The notes beneath the pieces are model-generated. The model did not search any database. It had not been told where the DNA came from and was given only the letters and a program-made list of their open reading frames with translations. Below are positions 42,029 to 51,586 of a DNA stretch of 64,000 nucleotides, in pieces (position 1 is the first letter of the stretch; the number at the start of each line of letters is the position of its first letter). Source of the DNA: Streptomyces sp. NBC_01304 (GTDB lineage Bacteria > Actinomycetota > Actinomycetes > Streptomycetales > Streptomycetaceae). The DNA is taken from contig NZ_CP109055.1 of NCBI RefSeq assembly GCF_035975855.1, positions 1,488,001 through 1,552,000 of the forward strand. The letters are read 5' to 3'. A program made the position numbers and the translations under genes.

Positions 42029-44374
42029 ATGCCCAGGAACCAGCTCTCCACCCTGGACGCACATTGGCGCGCCGCCAACTACCTGGCGGCCGGCCAGATC
42101 TACCTGATGGACAACCCGCTGCTCACCGAGCCGCTCAGGCCCGAGCACATCAAGCCGCGGCTGCTCGGCCACTGGGGCACCTCTCCCGGCCTCAACCTCG
42201 TGTACACACACCTCAACCGGATCATCAAGGAGCGCGGCCAGGAGACTCTGTGCATCTGGGGTCCCGGCCACGGCGGCCCGGCGGTGCTCGCCGGGTCCTG
42301 GTTGGACGGCAGTTACTCGCAGACCTACCCCGATGTCACCCGCGACGCGGCCGGGATGGCCCGGCTCTTCGGGCAGTTCTCGTTTCCCGGCGGCGTTCCG
42401 AGCCATGTCGCACCGGAGACGCCCGGCTCGATCCACGAGGGCGGTGAACTCGGCTACTCCCTGGCCCATGCGTACGGAGCCGCGTTCGACAACCCGCATC
42501 TGCTGGTCGCCTGTGTGATCGGCGACGGAGAAGCGGAGACCGGCCCGCTTGCCGCGTCCTGGCACTCCACCAAATTCCTCGACCCGGTGCACGACGGCGC
42601 GGTCCTGCCGATCCTGCACCTCAACGGCTACAAGATCGCCAATCCGACGGTCCTGTCACGCATCCCCCAGGACGAACTCGACGCCCTGCTCAAGGGATAC
42701 GGACACGAGCCGCTGTATGTCACGGGCAGTGAGCCCGACCGGGTCCACCGCGACCTCGTTCACGCCCTGGACCAGGCGCTCGACCGCATCACTCGTATCA
42801 AGGCCGATGCCCCCGCCGCCAAGGGCCGTCCCCGCTGGCCCATGATCGTGCTGCGCACCCCCAAGGGCTGGACCGGCCCGGCGAGCGTCGACGGCATCCC
42901 GGTCGAGGACACCTGGCGCGCTCATCAGGTCCCTCTCTCCGCCGTACGTGAAAACCCTGACCATCTGCGCCAGTTGGACCAGTGGCTGCGCTCCTACCGG
43001 CCGCACGAGCTCTTCGACGCCGACGGCCGCCCCCGCCCCGAGGTCCTCGCCTGCATCCCCGAGGGCACCAGGCGCCTGGGCTCCACCCCGCACGCCAACG
43101 GCGGTCTGCTCACCCGCAGTCTGCCGATCCGCCCACTGGAGGACTTCGCCGTCCCCGTCGACAAACCGGGCAGCACCCTGCACGAACCGACACGGGTACT
43201 CGGCGATCTGCTCGCCGCCGTGATGGCGGACACCGCCGGGCGGCGTGATTTCCGCGTGGTCGGCCCCGACGAGACGGAATCCAACCGCCTGGGGGCCCTG
43301 CTCGAGCAGACCGGAAAGGCATGGCAGGCCCAGACCCTGGCCACCGACCAGCACCTGGCCCGTGACGGCCGCGTCATGGAGGTGCTGTCCGAGCACCTCT
43401 GCCAGGGCTGGCTCGAGGGCTATCTGCTGACCGGCCGGCACGGGCTGTTCTCGTCGTACGAAGCCTTCGTGCACATCGTCGACTCGATGGTGAACCAGCA
43501 CATCAAGTGGCTCAAGTCATCCCTCGCCCTGCCGTGGCGGGCGCCTGTTCCGTCCCTCAACTACCTGCTGACCTCGCACGTGTGGCGCCAGGACCACAAC
43601 GGCTTCAGCCACCAGGACCCCGGCTTCGTCGACCACGTGCTCAACAAGAGCCCCGAGGTCGTCCGCGTCTACTTCCCGCCGGACGCCAACACCCTCCTGT
43701 CGGTGGCCGAACACGCCCTCAACAGCCGGGACTACGTCAACGTGATCGTCGCGGGCAAGCAGCCCTGCTTCGACTGGCTCTCCCTCGACGAGGCCCGCGC
43801 CCACTGCGCACGCGGCGCGGGCATCTGGGACTGGGCAGGCACCGAGGACGGCACCGGCGAACCGGACGTCGTGCTCGCCTGCGCGGGCGACGTGCCCACT
43901 CAGGAAGTCCTGGCCGCCGCTGCCCTGTTGCGCGGGCACCTGCCCGAGCTCACGGTCCGGGTCGTCAACGTCATCGACATCGCCCGTCTGATGCCGCGTG
44001 AGGAACACCCGCACGGCATGCCCGACTCCGAGTACGACGCCCTGTTCACCCGCGACAAGCCGGTGATCTTCGCCTACCACGGCTACCCCTGGCTGATCCA
44101 CCGCCTCGTCTACCGCCGCACCGGCCACGCGCACCTGCACGTGCGCGGCTACAAGGAGTCCGGCACCACCACGACCCCCTTCGACATGGTCGTACGCAAC
44201 GACCTCGACCGGTACCGACTGGTCATGGACGTCATCGACCGCGTCCCCGGCCTCGCCGTCCGGGCCGCCTCCGTACGCCAGCAGATGGCCGACACCCGCA
44301 CCCGCCACCACGCCTGGATCCGCGCCCACGGCACCGACCTGCCCGAGGTCGCGGACTGGGCCTGGCCCTACTGA
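42029..44374 (+). CDS. Xylulose-5-phosphate/fructose-6-phosphate phosphoketolase
   Basis: 781-residue thiamin-diphosphate enzyme splitting xylulose-5-P or fructose-6-P to acetyl-phosphate plus a sugar phosphate. Family motifs are [46 protein letters not shown], the ThDP region [16 protein letters not shown] and the C-terminal [11 protein letters not shown] and [15 protein letters not shown]. It gives ATP and acetate without NADH production, useful under oxygen limitation. It is flanked by USP genes. Confidence 0.95.
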   Translation: MPRNQLSTLDAHWRAANYLAAGQIYLMDNPLLTEPLRPEHIKPRLLGHWGTSPGLNLVYTHLNRIIKERGQETLCIWGPGHGGPAVLAGSWLDGSYSQTYPDVTRDAAGMARLFGQFSFPGGVPSHVAPETPGSIHEGGELGYSLAHAYGAAFDNPHLLVACVIGDGEAETGPLAASWHSTKFLDPVHDGAVLPILHLNGYKIANPTVLSRIPQDELDALLKGYGHEPLYVTGSEPDRVHRDLVHALDQALDRITRIKADAPAAKGRPRWPMIVLRTPKGWTGPASVDGIPVEDTWRAHQVPLSAVRENPDHLRQLDQWLRSYRPHELFDADGRPRPEVLACIPEGTRRLGSTPHANGGLLTRSLPIRPLEDFAVPVDKPGSTLHEPTRVLGDLLAAVMADTAGRRDFRVVGPDETESNRLGALLEQTGKAWQAQTLATDQHLARDGRVMEVLSEHLCQGWLEGYLLTGRHGLFSSYEAFVHIVDSMVNQHIKWLKSSLALPWRAPVPSLNYLLTSHVWRQDHNGFSHQDPGFVDHVLNKSPEVVRVYFPPDANTLLSVAEHALNSRDYVNVIVAGKQPCFDWLSLDEARAHCARGAGIWDWAGTEDGTGEPDVVLACAGDVPTQEVLAAAALLRGHLPELTVRVVNVIDIARLMPREEHPHGMPDSEYDALFTRDKPVIFAYHGYPWLIHRLVYRRTGHAHLHVRGYKESGTTTTPFDMVVRNDLDRYRLVMDVIDRVPGLAVRAASVRQQMADTRTRHHAWIRAHGTDLPEVADWAWPY

Positions 44375-44403
44375 ACCGCTCTTGTCACCAATGGAGGTGA
44401 GTC

Positions 44404-45291
44404 ATGAACCGTGTCATCACCGTCGGCCTCGACGGCTCGCGGGAAAGCCTGGACGCCGCCGCCTGGGCCGCCCGCGAAGCCGTACGCCGCGGCCTCACGC
44501 TGCAGCTGCTGCACGCCACCGACGGTCCCCGCTCACGCACCGGACTCCCCGAACTCGACGTCAGCGCAGACCGGTTGACCGGCGCCCTGAGCCGGGCCGT
44601 CGTCGGCCTCTCCTACGCCCACCCGGCCCTGGAGCTCCACGCCCGGCACATCACCGGACCGCCCGTCCCGGCCCTGGTGGAAGCGGCGACCGAGGCAGAA
44701 GAGCTGATCCTCGGCTCCCGGGGCTTCAGCGGATTCGCCGCCTTCATGGTTGGCTCGGTCGCCCTCGGGGTGGCCTCCCGCGCCGAACGTCCGGTCGTCC
44801 TCGTCCGCGCCGGCGAACTCCCCGAGGACGCCCACGAACCCGACGCCGAGGAAGCCTCATCACGCACGACGCCGTACCGCCCGGTGGTCCTCGGCCTCGA
44901 TCTCACGCAGCCGAGCGACGACCTGCTCTCGTACGCGTTCGGCGCCGCCGCGTCCCGGAACGCACCGCTCGAAGTCGTGCACGCCTGGACCCTGCCGCCG
45001 CTCTCGACGTACATCCCCGCGATCACCGTCACGGCCGACACCACCGACCTGGAGACGGACACCCGGCAAGCCCTCACCGCGACCCTGCAGCCGTGGCAGC
45101 GCAAGTTCCCGGACACGCCCGTCACCGAACACCTCGTTTACGGACACGCCGGCCACACCCTCCTCAAGGCGTCCCTGGGCGCCTCTCTGGTGGTCATCGG
45201 CCGACGCCTGCCCGGAGCCCGCCTGGGCCGGGTCGCGCACTCCGTCATCCGCCACGTGGCCTGCCCCGCCGTGGTGGTCCCGCACGTCTGA
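44404..45291 (+). CDS. Tandem-domain universal stress protein
   Basis: 295-residue protein of two Usp domains: VITVGLDGSRESLDAAAWAA with GSRGFSGFAAFMVGSVALG, and VVLGLDLTQPSDDLLSYAFG with VIGRRLPGARLGRVAHSVI. ATG at 44404 follows a clear GGAGG. It lies 29 bp after the phosphoketolase stop, so the genes are likely co-transcribed. Confidence 0.88.
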   Translation: MNRVITVGLDGSRESLDAAAWAAREAVRRGLTLQLLHATDGPRSRTGLPELDVSADRLTGALSRAVVGLSYAHPALELHARHITGPPVPALVEAATEAEELILGSRGFSGFAAFMVGSVALGVASRAERPVVLVRAGELPEDAHEPDAEEASSRTTPYRPVVLGLDLTQPSDDLLSYAFGAAASRNAPLEVVHAWTLPPLSTYIPAITVTADTTDLETDTRQALTATLQPWQRKFPDTPVTEHLVYGHAGHTLLKASLGASLVVIGRRLPGARLGRVAHSVIRHVACPAVVVPHV

Positions 45292-45340
45292 CCCGGCTCC
45301 CGGCGCAGGCCCCTGGCCACCGCCGAAAGGGAGGAACGCC

Positions 45341-46159
45341 ATGATCATCCGTCGCGTCACCGTCGGTGTGGACGGTTCTCTGAACTCCGTACGCGCCCTG
45401 GACCGGGCTGCCGAGGAGGCAGCCCGGCGCACTGCGGCCCTGGAGATCGTGTACGCCGTCCCCGACCTCGACGTGGCCGGCCCGGTCCTTGTCTCCGCGG
45501 CCGCACGAGTACGTGCCCGCCACCCCGGGCTTCCGATCACCACGCTCCCGGTCGCGGGGAACGCGGCTGCCGTCCTCGCGACGCGCGCACGCGATGCCAC
45601 GCTCACAGTCGTCGGCTGCCGGAGCTTCGGTGGACTCGCCGGAGCGGCATTCGGCTCGGTGAGCCGGCGCCTGGCCTCGTTCGCGGGCGGTCCGCTGCTC
45701 GTCGTACGGGGCGATGGTGCGCCGCGCCCGTACGGCGAAGTACTGCTCGTGCTCGACCGCGAGCCGCGGACCGGCGCGACGGCATACGCCCTCGAGGAGG
45801 CCGAGCTACGCGGTGCGTGGCTGCGGACCCTGCGCACCTCGGCCCACCAGCACGTGGTGCCAGTGCCCATGGCCCACGAGCGCCTCGGTTCCTCTGCGTC
45901 GCGCCTGCCAGCTGACGACGCATCGGCTCGGGCAGCCGGCGAACCGCAACCGCGAGCCCTCACGAAGACGCGCCAAGCTACCGGTGCCCCGCAGACTCTG
46001 CTCGAGGCCACCCGGACAGCGGACGTCGTCGTGATCGCCCGCCGACACGGTGCCGGCGCACGCGGCCGGCAACTCGGCTCCGTCGCGCACACGTTGCTGC
46101 ACCGGTCGCACTGCCCCGTGTTGATCGTTCCCGTCACCGAGCGCCGCTGCCGCGTGTGA
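45341..46159 (+). CDS. Universal stress protein (divergent second domain)
   Basis: 272-residue protein. The first Usp domain is clear (RRVTVGVDGSLNSVRALDRA; VVGCRSFGGLAGAAFGSVS). The second is shortened and divergent but keeps VVIARRHGAGARGRQLGSVA near the C terminus. ATG follows GGGAGG. It is the last gene of the USP-phosphoketolase run, and a hairpin follows at 46200. Confidence 0.82.
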   Translation: MIIRRVTVGVDGSLNSVRALDRAAEEAARRTAALEIVYAVPDLDVAGPVLVSAAARVRARHPGLPITTLPVAGNAAAVLATRARDATLTVVGCRSFGGLAGAAFGSVSRRLASFAGGPLLVVRGDGAPRPYGEVLLVLDREPRTGATAYALEEAELRGAWLRTLRTSAHQHVVPVPMAHERLGSSASRLPADDASARAAGEPQPRALTKTRQATGAPQTLLEATRTADVVVIARRHGAGARGRQLGSVAHTLLHRSHCPVLIVPVTERRCRV

Positions 46160-46199
46160 CCGCTCTTCCATGACGGCTACGCCATCAGCGGCCCACAAG

Positions 46200-46223
46200 C
46201 GACGCTGTCGTACGGCAGCGTCG
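46200..46223 (+). terminator. Hairpin after the USP operon
   Basis: Perfect 8-bp stem CGACGCTG / CAGCGTCG with an 8-base loop, 40 bp after the last USP stop. No T-run is present. Confidence 0.5.
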
Positions 46224-46443
46224 AGGCAGTACAACCGCACTCAACCAGGAACTCAGCGATGTCGTGCCGACCCTCGGCACGCCAAACAGCGCCATCTCGC
46301 GATGCGTCCGCCCGACTTCAGGGCACACGGGCTGTCCGCAGCGTCACCTCGTGATCCGCCGGCGGACCAGAGTCCGCGCAGGACCGCACCGGTTTGAGCG
46401 TTACGCAGGCATCCGCCAGGCGACCCAACCAGCCCTGAGATCA

Positions 46444-46459
46444 GGGCCGTTCAGCCCTC
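46444..46459. promoter_or_regulatory. DevR/OsdR-like box upstream of DoxX-like gene
   Basis: AGGGCCGTTCAGCCCT, a dyad with one mismatch, about 100 bp before the start at 46556. The surrounding 46160-46555 region has no gene. Confidence 0.5.
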
Positions 46460-46555
46460 TACCCGCACCCCATCGGCATCCGGCGCCGCTCACCCACGCC
46501 GACGAGAGTGAGCGGTGTCAAGCAAGGACCCCACTGTCCCGAAGGGATCACCACC

Positions 46556-47185
46556 ATGGCCGTGCACGAGCACCCTCAGCGGCACCCGGGCTTCCACCTG
46601 CCGTCGTCGCGCAGGAACCGGACCACCTCCGCACGCGAGCCCGCCGTGTCGGAACGCACCGGCACCCGCGCCGGTCGGGCCTACGCCTTCGCGTCCCTGC
46701 GTCTGCTCATCGGGTTCGCCTTCCTGTGGGCCTTCCTCGACAAGACCTTCGGGGTCGGCTACGCAACCCCGTCCGGCAAGGGCTGGATCGACGGCGGCTC
46801 ACCCACCCAGGGCTTCCTCAGCAGCGTGGCCGCAGGGCCGATGGAGTCCACGTTCCACGGCTGGGCCGGGGACACCTGGGCGAACTGGCTGTTCATGCTC
46901 GGCCTGCTCGGCATCGGCATCGCACTGATCGCCGGTGTGGCACTGCGGTTCGCCGCAGTCGCCGGCACCTTGATGATGGCGCTGATGTGGATCGCCGAAT
47001 GGCCGCCCGCGAAGACCCTCTCCGACGGCTCGCCGAGCCTGTCCACGAACCCACTCGTCGAATACCACGTCATCTACGCCGTCGCCCTCATCGCCCTCGC
47101 AGCGGCAGCCGCCGGCGATGCCCTGGGCCTCGGCAGGCGCTGGGCCAAACTCCCGTTCGTCAGCCGGAACGGTTGGCTGCGCTGA
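46556..47185 (+). CDS. DoxX/DoxD-like membrane protein
   Basis: 209-residue membrane protein with a hydrophilic N terminus and about four helices (SLRLLIGFAFLWAFLDKTFG; WLFMLGLLGIGIALIAGVAL; VAGTLMMALMWIAEWPP; YAVALIALAAAAAGDALGL). This is the DoxX/thiosulfate:quinone oxidoreductase subunit-like family. Relatives near S. coelicolor osdR are also stress-regulated, but the reaction is unknown. ATG at 46556 follows AAGGGA; a GTG at 46508 is the alternative. A DevR-like box lies upstream. Confidence 0.82.
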   Translation: MAVHEHPQRHPGFHLPSSRRNRTTSAREPAVSERTGTRAGRAYAFASLRLLIGFAFLWAFLDKTFGVGYATPSGKGWIDGGSPTQGFLSSVAAGPMESTFHGWAGDTWANWLFMLGLLGIGIALIAGVALRFAAVAGTLMMALMWIAEWPPAKTLSDGSPSLSTNPLVEYHVIYAVALIALAAAAAGDALGLGRRWAKLPFVSRNGWLR

Positions 47186-47198
47186 CCGCGGGAGGGGC

Positions 47199-47223
47199 GG
47201 CGGGTCTCCAAGGGAGGCCCGCC
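47199..47223 (+). terminator. Hairpin after DoxX-like gene
   Basis: Stem GGCGGG / CCCGCC with inner CTCC/GGAG pairing, 14 bp after the stop codon. Confidence 0.5.
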
Positions 47224-47249
47224 AATTCACCCCGTCACAGGCCCCCCTC

Positions 47250-47339
47250 TGCGCTGCCCTCGTCGGACTCGCCCTCCTCGCCGTGCACATGGGCGGCGTG
47301 GGGGGCTGGGTGGACTCCCCGACGAGGCGGTGGACGCCG
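47250..47339 (+). pseudogene. Remnant of small membrane-protein gene
   Basis: The frame reads CAALVGLALLAVHMGGVGGW, close to the second half of the 62-residue membrane protein at 51398 (LVGLALLALHSGGVGSGW). The first half and start codon are missing, so this is a decayed duplicate. The surrounding 47224-47453 has no other gene. Confidence 0.5.
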
Positions 47340-47453
47340 GCGCTGGGCGGTACCAGGCGATCCACCCTCTACAAGGTCGGCTTTGAACGCCGGCTCGTCA
47401 CCTCCATGAGGCGAGCGTTCCTGCCCAGCTGTACGGAGCCTGGCTCGACGGCG

Positions 47454-47927
47454 CTACTGGACGCGGCCCTCGCCGGTGTCCGGCTCGTCGTCGTCCGGCA
47501 GGTGCACGTCGTTGACGGCGATGTTCACCTCGACGACTTCCAGGCCCGTCATCCGTTCCACCGCGCCGATCACGTTCTCGCGGACCTCTGCGGCGACCTC
47601 GGTGATGCTGATCCCGTATTCCACGACGACCTGAAGGTCGATGGCGGTCTGCTTCTCACCGACTTCGACCTTGACGCCGCGCCCCGCGCTCGCGCCCCCG
47701 CCGGGAACCCGGTCGCGCATCGACCCGATGGTGCGGGTGAATCCGCCACCCAGGGCGTGGATTCCGGGGACCTCCCGCGCGGCGATCCCGGCCATCTTCT
47801 CCACCACACCGTCCGCGATGGTCGTCTTGCCGCGCAGCTCAGATTCGGCCGGCAGCACTGTGCCCAGGCCGGTGCGGGATTCGTCGGGCTTGGCCTTCTG
47901 CAGGGTGGAACTGTTCGGCTCCGTCAT
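47454..47927 (-). CDS. Asp23/Gls24-family envelope stress protein
   Basis: 157-residue protein with the Asp23 core: GKTTIADGVVEKMAGIAARE, VGEKQTAIDLQVVVEYGISI and EVVEVNIAVNDVHLPD at the end. In Firmicutes these proteins support alkaline and cell-envelope stress responses; streptomycete members are often stress-sigma regulated. ATG at 47927 follows GGAGG. Confidence 0.88.
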   Translation of the reverse strand: MTEPNSSTLQKAKPDESRTGLGTVLPAESELRGKTTIADGVVEKMAGIAAREVPGIHALGGGFTRTIGSMRDRVPGGGASAGRGVKVEVGEKQTAIDLQVVVEYGISITEVAAEVRENVIGAVERMTGLEVVEVNIAVNDVHLPDDDEPDTGEGRVQ

Positions 47928-48102
47928 GGGAAGCCACCTCCTCGGGCGGTACAGGGCCTGGCGTGCCCGGGCGGCCACCGACGGCCACGTTGCACCCTGC
48001 GTGTCCAAGTACCTTGCCGGGCAACGAACATGCGTTCACGGCTTCACTTTGCGGGCATCGGCTCACTCCAAGCGGGCACGGCTTCCGGCCGCCCGTCGGG
48101 CC

Positions 48103-48147
48103 GGTCCGGGGACTATGCTCAGCGGTGGACGTCCCAGACCCCGGCGG
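48103..48147 (+). promoter_or_regulatory. Promoter-like element shared with 53024-53068 (copy 1)
   Basis: Shares GGTCCGG, CTATGCT, GACGTCCCAG and CCCCGGCGGC in the same order and nearly the same spacing with a block upstream of the paralogous gene at 53133. TATGCT looks like a -10 hexamer. It lies about 215 bp before the STAS gene and is conserved although the flanking DNA is not. Confidence 0.5.
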
Positions 48148-48361
48148 CTCGTTGTTGCTCCAACGGATGGCTGCGGGTAGCGGATTGCTCGTCCCCTCAC
48201 CTGACGCATCCCCCTGGGGGACTGGCGGGTTCCTCTTCTACTGGACCGGCCTTCCACCTGCCTCCGCCGTACCTACACCCCGCCGAGAGCACGCCCGGTG
48301 CCCGAGAACCCCGGCTCCGTCGTGCTGCAACTGCCCGGCGGGTCTTGCGAACCGAGGCGCC

Positions 48362-48811
48362 ATGGCGTTACCGCAATTGAACGTCTACCGGCACGACCGG
48401 AACACCCGGGCCCTGATCACCCTGTCCGGTGAGATCGACCTGGAGTCCGTACCCCTGCTGCGCGAGACGCTGGAGCGATGTCTGCGCGACGGCATCCGCA
48501 CATTCGACATCGACCTCACCCCCGTCATCTTCTGCGACTGCACCGGCCTCAACGCCTTCATCAAGGCGGCGCAGCAGATCAACACAGCCGGCGGCTCGCT
48601 CCAGCTGCACTACCCGCCACCCATGCTGACCCGGATGATCACCCTCGCCCGCTGCACCTTCCTCCTCTCAAGCCCTGCGCCCACCCCGGCAACGGCTCTC
48701 CTGCCAAACCCCGTTCCCGCACCCATGCCGGCAACGCTGCCCGTGCCGTGCCTCGAGACCCTGCGCCGCCTCACCCCCGCCGCGCCGGTCACCTCGGGCG
48801 GTGTGCCGTGA
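48362..48811 (+). CDS. STAS-domain anti-sigma factor antagonist
   Basis: 149-residue STAS protein: ALITLSGEIDLESVPLLRET and FDIDLTPVIFCDCTGLNAFI. The residue usually phosphorylated (Ser/Thr in D-S-x-G) appears as C-D-C-T-G, leaving a Thr. The C-terminal ~45 residues are Pro/Ala-rich. It is the first gene of a coupled STAS / GNAT-like / GAF-ANTAR operon. Confidence 0.8.
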   Translation: MALPQLNVYRHDRNTRALITLSGEIDLESVPLLRETLERCLRDGIRTFDIDLTPVIFCDCTGLNAFIKAAQQINTAGGSLQLHYPPPMLTRMITLARCTFLLSSPAPTPATALLPNPVPAPMPATLPVPCLETLRRLTPAAPVTSGGVP

Positions 48812-49473
48812 AGGCCCGGCCCGGCCGAGCGCTGTCACGGAAACCCGGCACCGAGGGATCCTCCGCCAAGGACGGAGTGCGTGTGCGTCGCGTGAACCGC
48901 TGGCTGGCGGAGGACATGCGCGAGGACCTGGCGGATCTGCACGCGGCGTTCTGCGCGACATCTCCCAGCGAGCCCTTCCGAAGTCGCAGCCGCCTCGACT
49001 TCCTGAGCCGCCTCGGCGGTGACACCCGGCGGCCGGGGTTCGCCATGGTGATCGCGGAGACGGTGGACTTGGCAGGGTGCGCGTTCGGATTCCCGGTCCC
49101 CCGTGACGGCTTGTGGTGGCTCGGCTTCGACGGCGTGCTGCCGCTCAGCGTCCGGCAACTCACCGAGTCTGGAGGCGTGTTCGCGATCACCCATCTCCTG
49201 GTCCGCCCACATGCACAGGAGTTGGAGGTGGCCAGCCGCTTACAGGAGCGGCTGCTTGCCGATCACCATGCGTCGCTGGGCGTCACCCTGGTGGCTCATG
49301 ACGATCATCCTGCTCTCGATTCGGTCCGGTCCTGGGGATGGTGGGACCTCGGAGAGATCTGGCGCCCCGCCGGTCCCGCAGCGTTTTGGGTGCTGGTGCT
49401 TCCCGTCGGTGAACGAACGCCACAGAGGCTGGAAGGGCTTGCCCACCATGCCCGGCCCCGGTGGCCCGGGTGA
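48808..49473 (+). CDS. GNAT-like acetyltransferase paralogue A
   Basis: 221-residue protein paralogous to the one at 53133. Shared blocks are R-RR-NRW-AED-REDLADL at the N terminus, FAITHLLVRPHAQELEVASR (the likely acetyl-CoA pyrophosphate loop, altered from Q/R-x-x-G/A) and RLQERLLADHHASLGVTLV. The fold is GNAT-like, but the canonical loop is imperfect, so catalytic activity is uncertain. GTG at 48808 overlaps the STAS stop, and its own stop overlaps the next GTG. Confidence 0.72.
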   Translation: MKARPGRALSRKPGTEGSSAKDGVRVRRVNRWLAEDMREDLADLHAAFCATSPSEPFRSRSRLDFLSRLGGDTRRPGFAMVIAETVDLAGCAFGFPVPRDGLWWLGFDGVLPLSVRQLTESGGVFAITHLLVRPHAQELEVASRLQERLLADHHASLGVTLVAHDDHPALDSVRSWGWWDLGEIWRPAGPAAFWVLVLPVGERTPQRLEGLAHHARPRWPG

Positions 49474-50225
49474 GGTCCAACGGCCGGTCGGTCCGGATCC
49501 AGTTGCTGGTCGCCGAACAGGCGGCCCAGCGAGGTGGGCAGGTCGGCGTGATGGACGTGTGCACGGCGGCCGTGGTCGCGTTGCCGGTGAACGGTGCCGG
49601 GGTGTCCGCGATGTCCAGCACTGCGGCCAGCCATCCCCTGTGCAGCACCGACGAGATCAGCGAGAAGTTGGAAGAACTGCAGCTCACTCTCGGCGAGGGA
49701 CCTTGCGTGGATGCCTTCACCCATCAGACCGCCGTCCTGACACCTGATCTGCGGAACGGCGAACTACAGGACCACTGGCCGGTGTTCGCGGAAGCAGCCC
49801 TGGAGGCCGGAGCACGCGCGGTCTTCGCCTTCCCCCTACAGATCGGGGCGATCAGCCCAGGAGTGCTCGACCTGTACGGCAATGCACCCGGCACGTTGGA
49901 CGTGGAGGAACTGGCCGATGCCCTGGCCTTCGCCCGCACGGCTACCCTCGTTCTGCTCGACACGCAGATCGACGCGACGGGAGCGCCCCCCGACGCGGAC
50001 ACCGCACACGAAGACGCTGCAGATCTGGGCGGATACCGGGCCGAGATCGACCAGGCCATCGGCATGCTCACGGTCCAGCTCGGCGTCGGCATCGAGGAAG
50101 CCTTCATCCGGCTGCGCGCCTACTCCTACGCCCATGGCCGCCGCCTGTCTGATGTCGCCGCCGACGTGGTGGCCCACAGGCTCCACCTCGCTGACGACAC
50201 GGATCCGGGCGATCACCATGGCTGA
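49470..50225 (+). CDS. GAF-ANTAR RNA-binding antiterminator
   Basis: 251-residue regulator. A GAF domain (GEGPCVDAFTHQTAVLTPDL; RAVFAFPLQIGAISPGVLDL) precedes an ANTAR domain (AEIDQAIGMLTVQLGVGIEE; AFIRLRAYSYAHGRRLSDVA). ANTAR domains bind paired hexaloop RNA hairpins and prevent termination. GTG at 49470 overlaps the GNAT-like stop; GTG 49461 is also possible. The signal and RNA targets are unknown. Confidence 0.85.
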   Translation: MRSNGRSVRIQLLVAEQAAQRGGQVGVMDVCTAAVVALPVNGAGVSAMSSTAASHPLCSTDEISEKLEELQLTLGEGPCVDAFTHQTAVLTPDLRNGELQDHWPVFAEAALEAGARAVFAFPLQIGAISPGVLDLYGNAPGTLDVEELADALAFARTATLVLLDTQIDATGAPPDADTAHEDAADLGGYRAEIDQAIGMLTVQLGVGIEEAFIRLRAYSYAHGRRLSDVAADVVAHRLHLADDTDPGDHHG

Positions 50226-50312
50226 CGTCCTCGCGCCCCGACATCGACAATGCCCTCTGCTGCACTTCCCGCTCCCTCGGGGCGGTACTACTCTCCGTCA
50301 AGGGTGTGTCCG

Positions 50313-51029
50313 ATGAATGAGCAGCTGCTGGCCAAGACCTTCGTCGAACTGGCCGACAACCTGGTAGCCGACTTCGATCTGATCGACTTCCTGCGCCTGC
50401 TGACCGACCGCTGCGTGGGCATACTCGACGTGACCGCGGCCGGTGTGCTCCTTGCCGACCACGACGGTGAACTGCGCGTCATGGCCGCCTCCGACGAGCA
50501 GGTACGCCTCCTGGAACTTTTCCAGCTCCAAAGCGACGAGGGCCCCTGCCTGGAGTGCTTCCATGGCGGCGTGCCGGTGACCGTGGCGGACCTGAGCACG
50601 CAGACCGCGCGGTGGCCGCGGTTCACCGAGGCGGCGGACCTGTGCGGGTTCGGCGCGGTCCAGGCCGTGCCGATGCGACTGCGGGACGAGGTCGTCGGCG
50701 CCCTCAACCTCTTCCGAGCCACGCCGGGCCCCTTCGACCCGTTCGGCGCTTCCATCGCCCAGGCCCTGGCCGACGTCGCGACCATCAGCCTGCTGCAGCA
50801 GCGCTCGACCCAGCGCAGCACCGTCCTCAACGAGCAGCTCCAGACCGCGCTCAACAGCCGCGTACTGATCGAACAGGCCAAGGGCAAACTCGCCGAACGC
50901 CGGAACATCGACATGGAACAAGCCTTCAGTGCGCTGCGCGGCTACGCCCGCGCCCACAACCGGCGCCTGTCTGACGTGGCCCGTGCCTTCATCGACAATG
51001 CCGAGCCGCTCGCCGGCCTGGATACCTGA
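50313..51029 (+). CDS. GAF-ANTAR RNA-binding antiterminator
   Basis: 238-residue regulator with a complete GAF domain (CVGILDVTAAGVLLADHDGE; DEGPCLECFHGGVPVTVADL) and ANTAR domain (LNSRVLIEQAKGKLAERRNI; AFSALRGYARAHNRRLSDVA). ATG at 50313 follows AAGGGTG. It lies 87 bp after the first GAF-ANTAR gene, probably in the same unit, and is only moderately similar to it, so they may sense different signals. Confidence 0.87.
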   Translation: MNEQLLAKTFVELADNLVADFDLIDFLRLLTDRCVGILDVTAAGVLLADHDGELRVMAASDEQVRLLELFQLQSDEGPCLECFHGGVPVTVADLSTQTARWPRFTEAADLCGFGAVQAVPMRLRDEVVGALNLFRATPGPFDPFGASIAQALADVATISLLQQRSTQRSTVLNEQLQTALNSRVLIEQAKGKLAERRNIDMEQAFSALRGYARAHNRRLSDVARAFIDNAEPLAGLDT

Positions 51030-51105
51030 CCCTCATGGCGTAGTTGACCACGGTGCGCCAGTTGTCCGACTCGGCAGTGATCAGGCCGCGCGACCGGCCC
51101 GAGAG

Positions 51106-51228
51106 TCAATTCGCCGCATCGTGGATCCAGTCCACCGCGCTGTTGGCAGTGTTGGCGTTGAGCAGGAAGAAGGCGATCCAAAGGATCAGAATCAGTGCTG
51201 TGATGTCCGCGATGTGGAGGATGACCGT
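51106..51228 (-). pseudogene. Small one-helix membrane protein, start codon not found
   Basis: A clear coding stretch VILHIADITALILILWIAFF followed by LLNANTANSAVDWIHDAAN ends at a stop. It resembles tiny streptomycete membrane proteins of the form V-I-L-H-I-A-D. No ATG, GTG or TTG lies at the expected start, so the gene is probably broken or uses a non-standard start. Confidence 0.4.
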
Positions 51229-51397
51229 CCCCGCGGGATTTCCGCAGTGGCGGCTCGCCCTACCCGACGACCCGCCTCGACAGCTGAATGAAACCTCGGG
51301 CCGCCCGAATGACTGGCTGACATAGGGGAACACGGCCGACAGCGACGCAGACCTCGCAACGGGCTGAGGCGCATCGCCCCCTGGCAGGAGTAGGTAA

Positions 51398-51586
51398 ATG
51401 CTCGCCTTCGCAGCAGCTGTGCTCTTCGTCATCGCCTTCATCATCCACGCCACCGAGACGTCGACCGAGGCGATCTTCAGCCCGACCGGTCTCATGCTTG
51501 TCGGACTTGCCCTCCTTGCACTGCACTCGGGCGGTGTGGGATCCGGATGGGCTGCCCGGGGCCGAGGCCGTGGACGCCGGCGTTGA
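51398..51586 (+). CDS. Small membrane protein
   Basis: 62-residue protein with two hydrophobic helices (MLAFAAAVLFVIAFIIHA and LMLVGLALLALHSGGVGSGW) and an Arg-rich tail. GGAG precedes the ATG at good spacing. A decayed second copy lies at 47250. Function unknown; such proteins are frequent in stress islands. Confidence 0.65.
   Translation: MLAFAAAVLFVIAFIIHATETSTEAIFSPTGLMLVGLALLALHSGGVGSGWAARGRGRGRRR

Noticed and set aside
48467..49000. Longer upstream start for the GNAT-like protein
   Set aside because: Overlaps the STAS gene; GTGA junction at 48808 is the better start.
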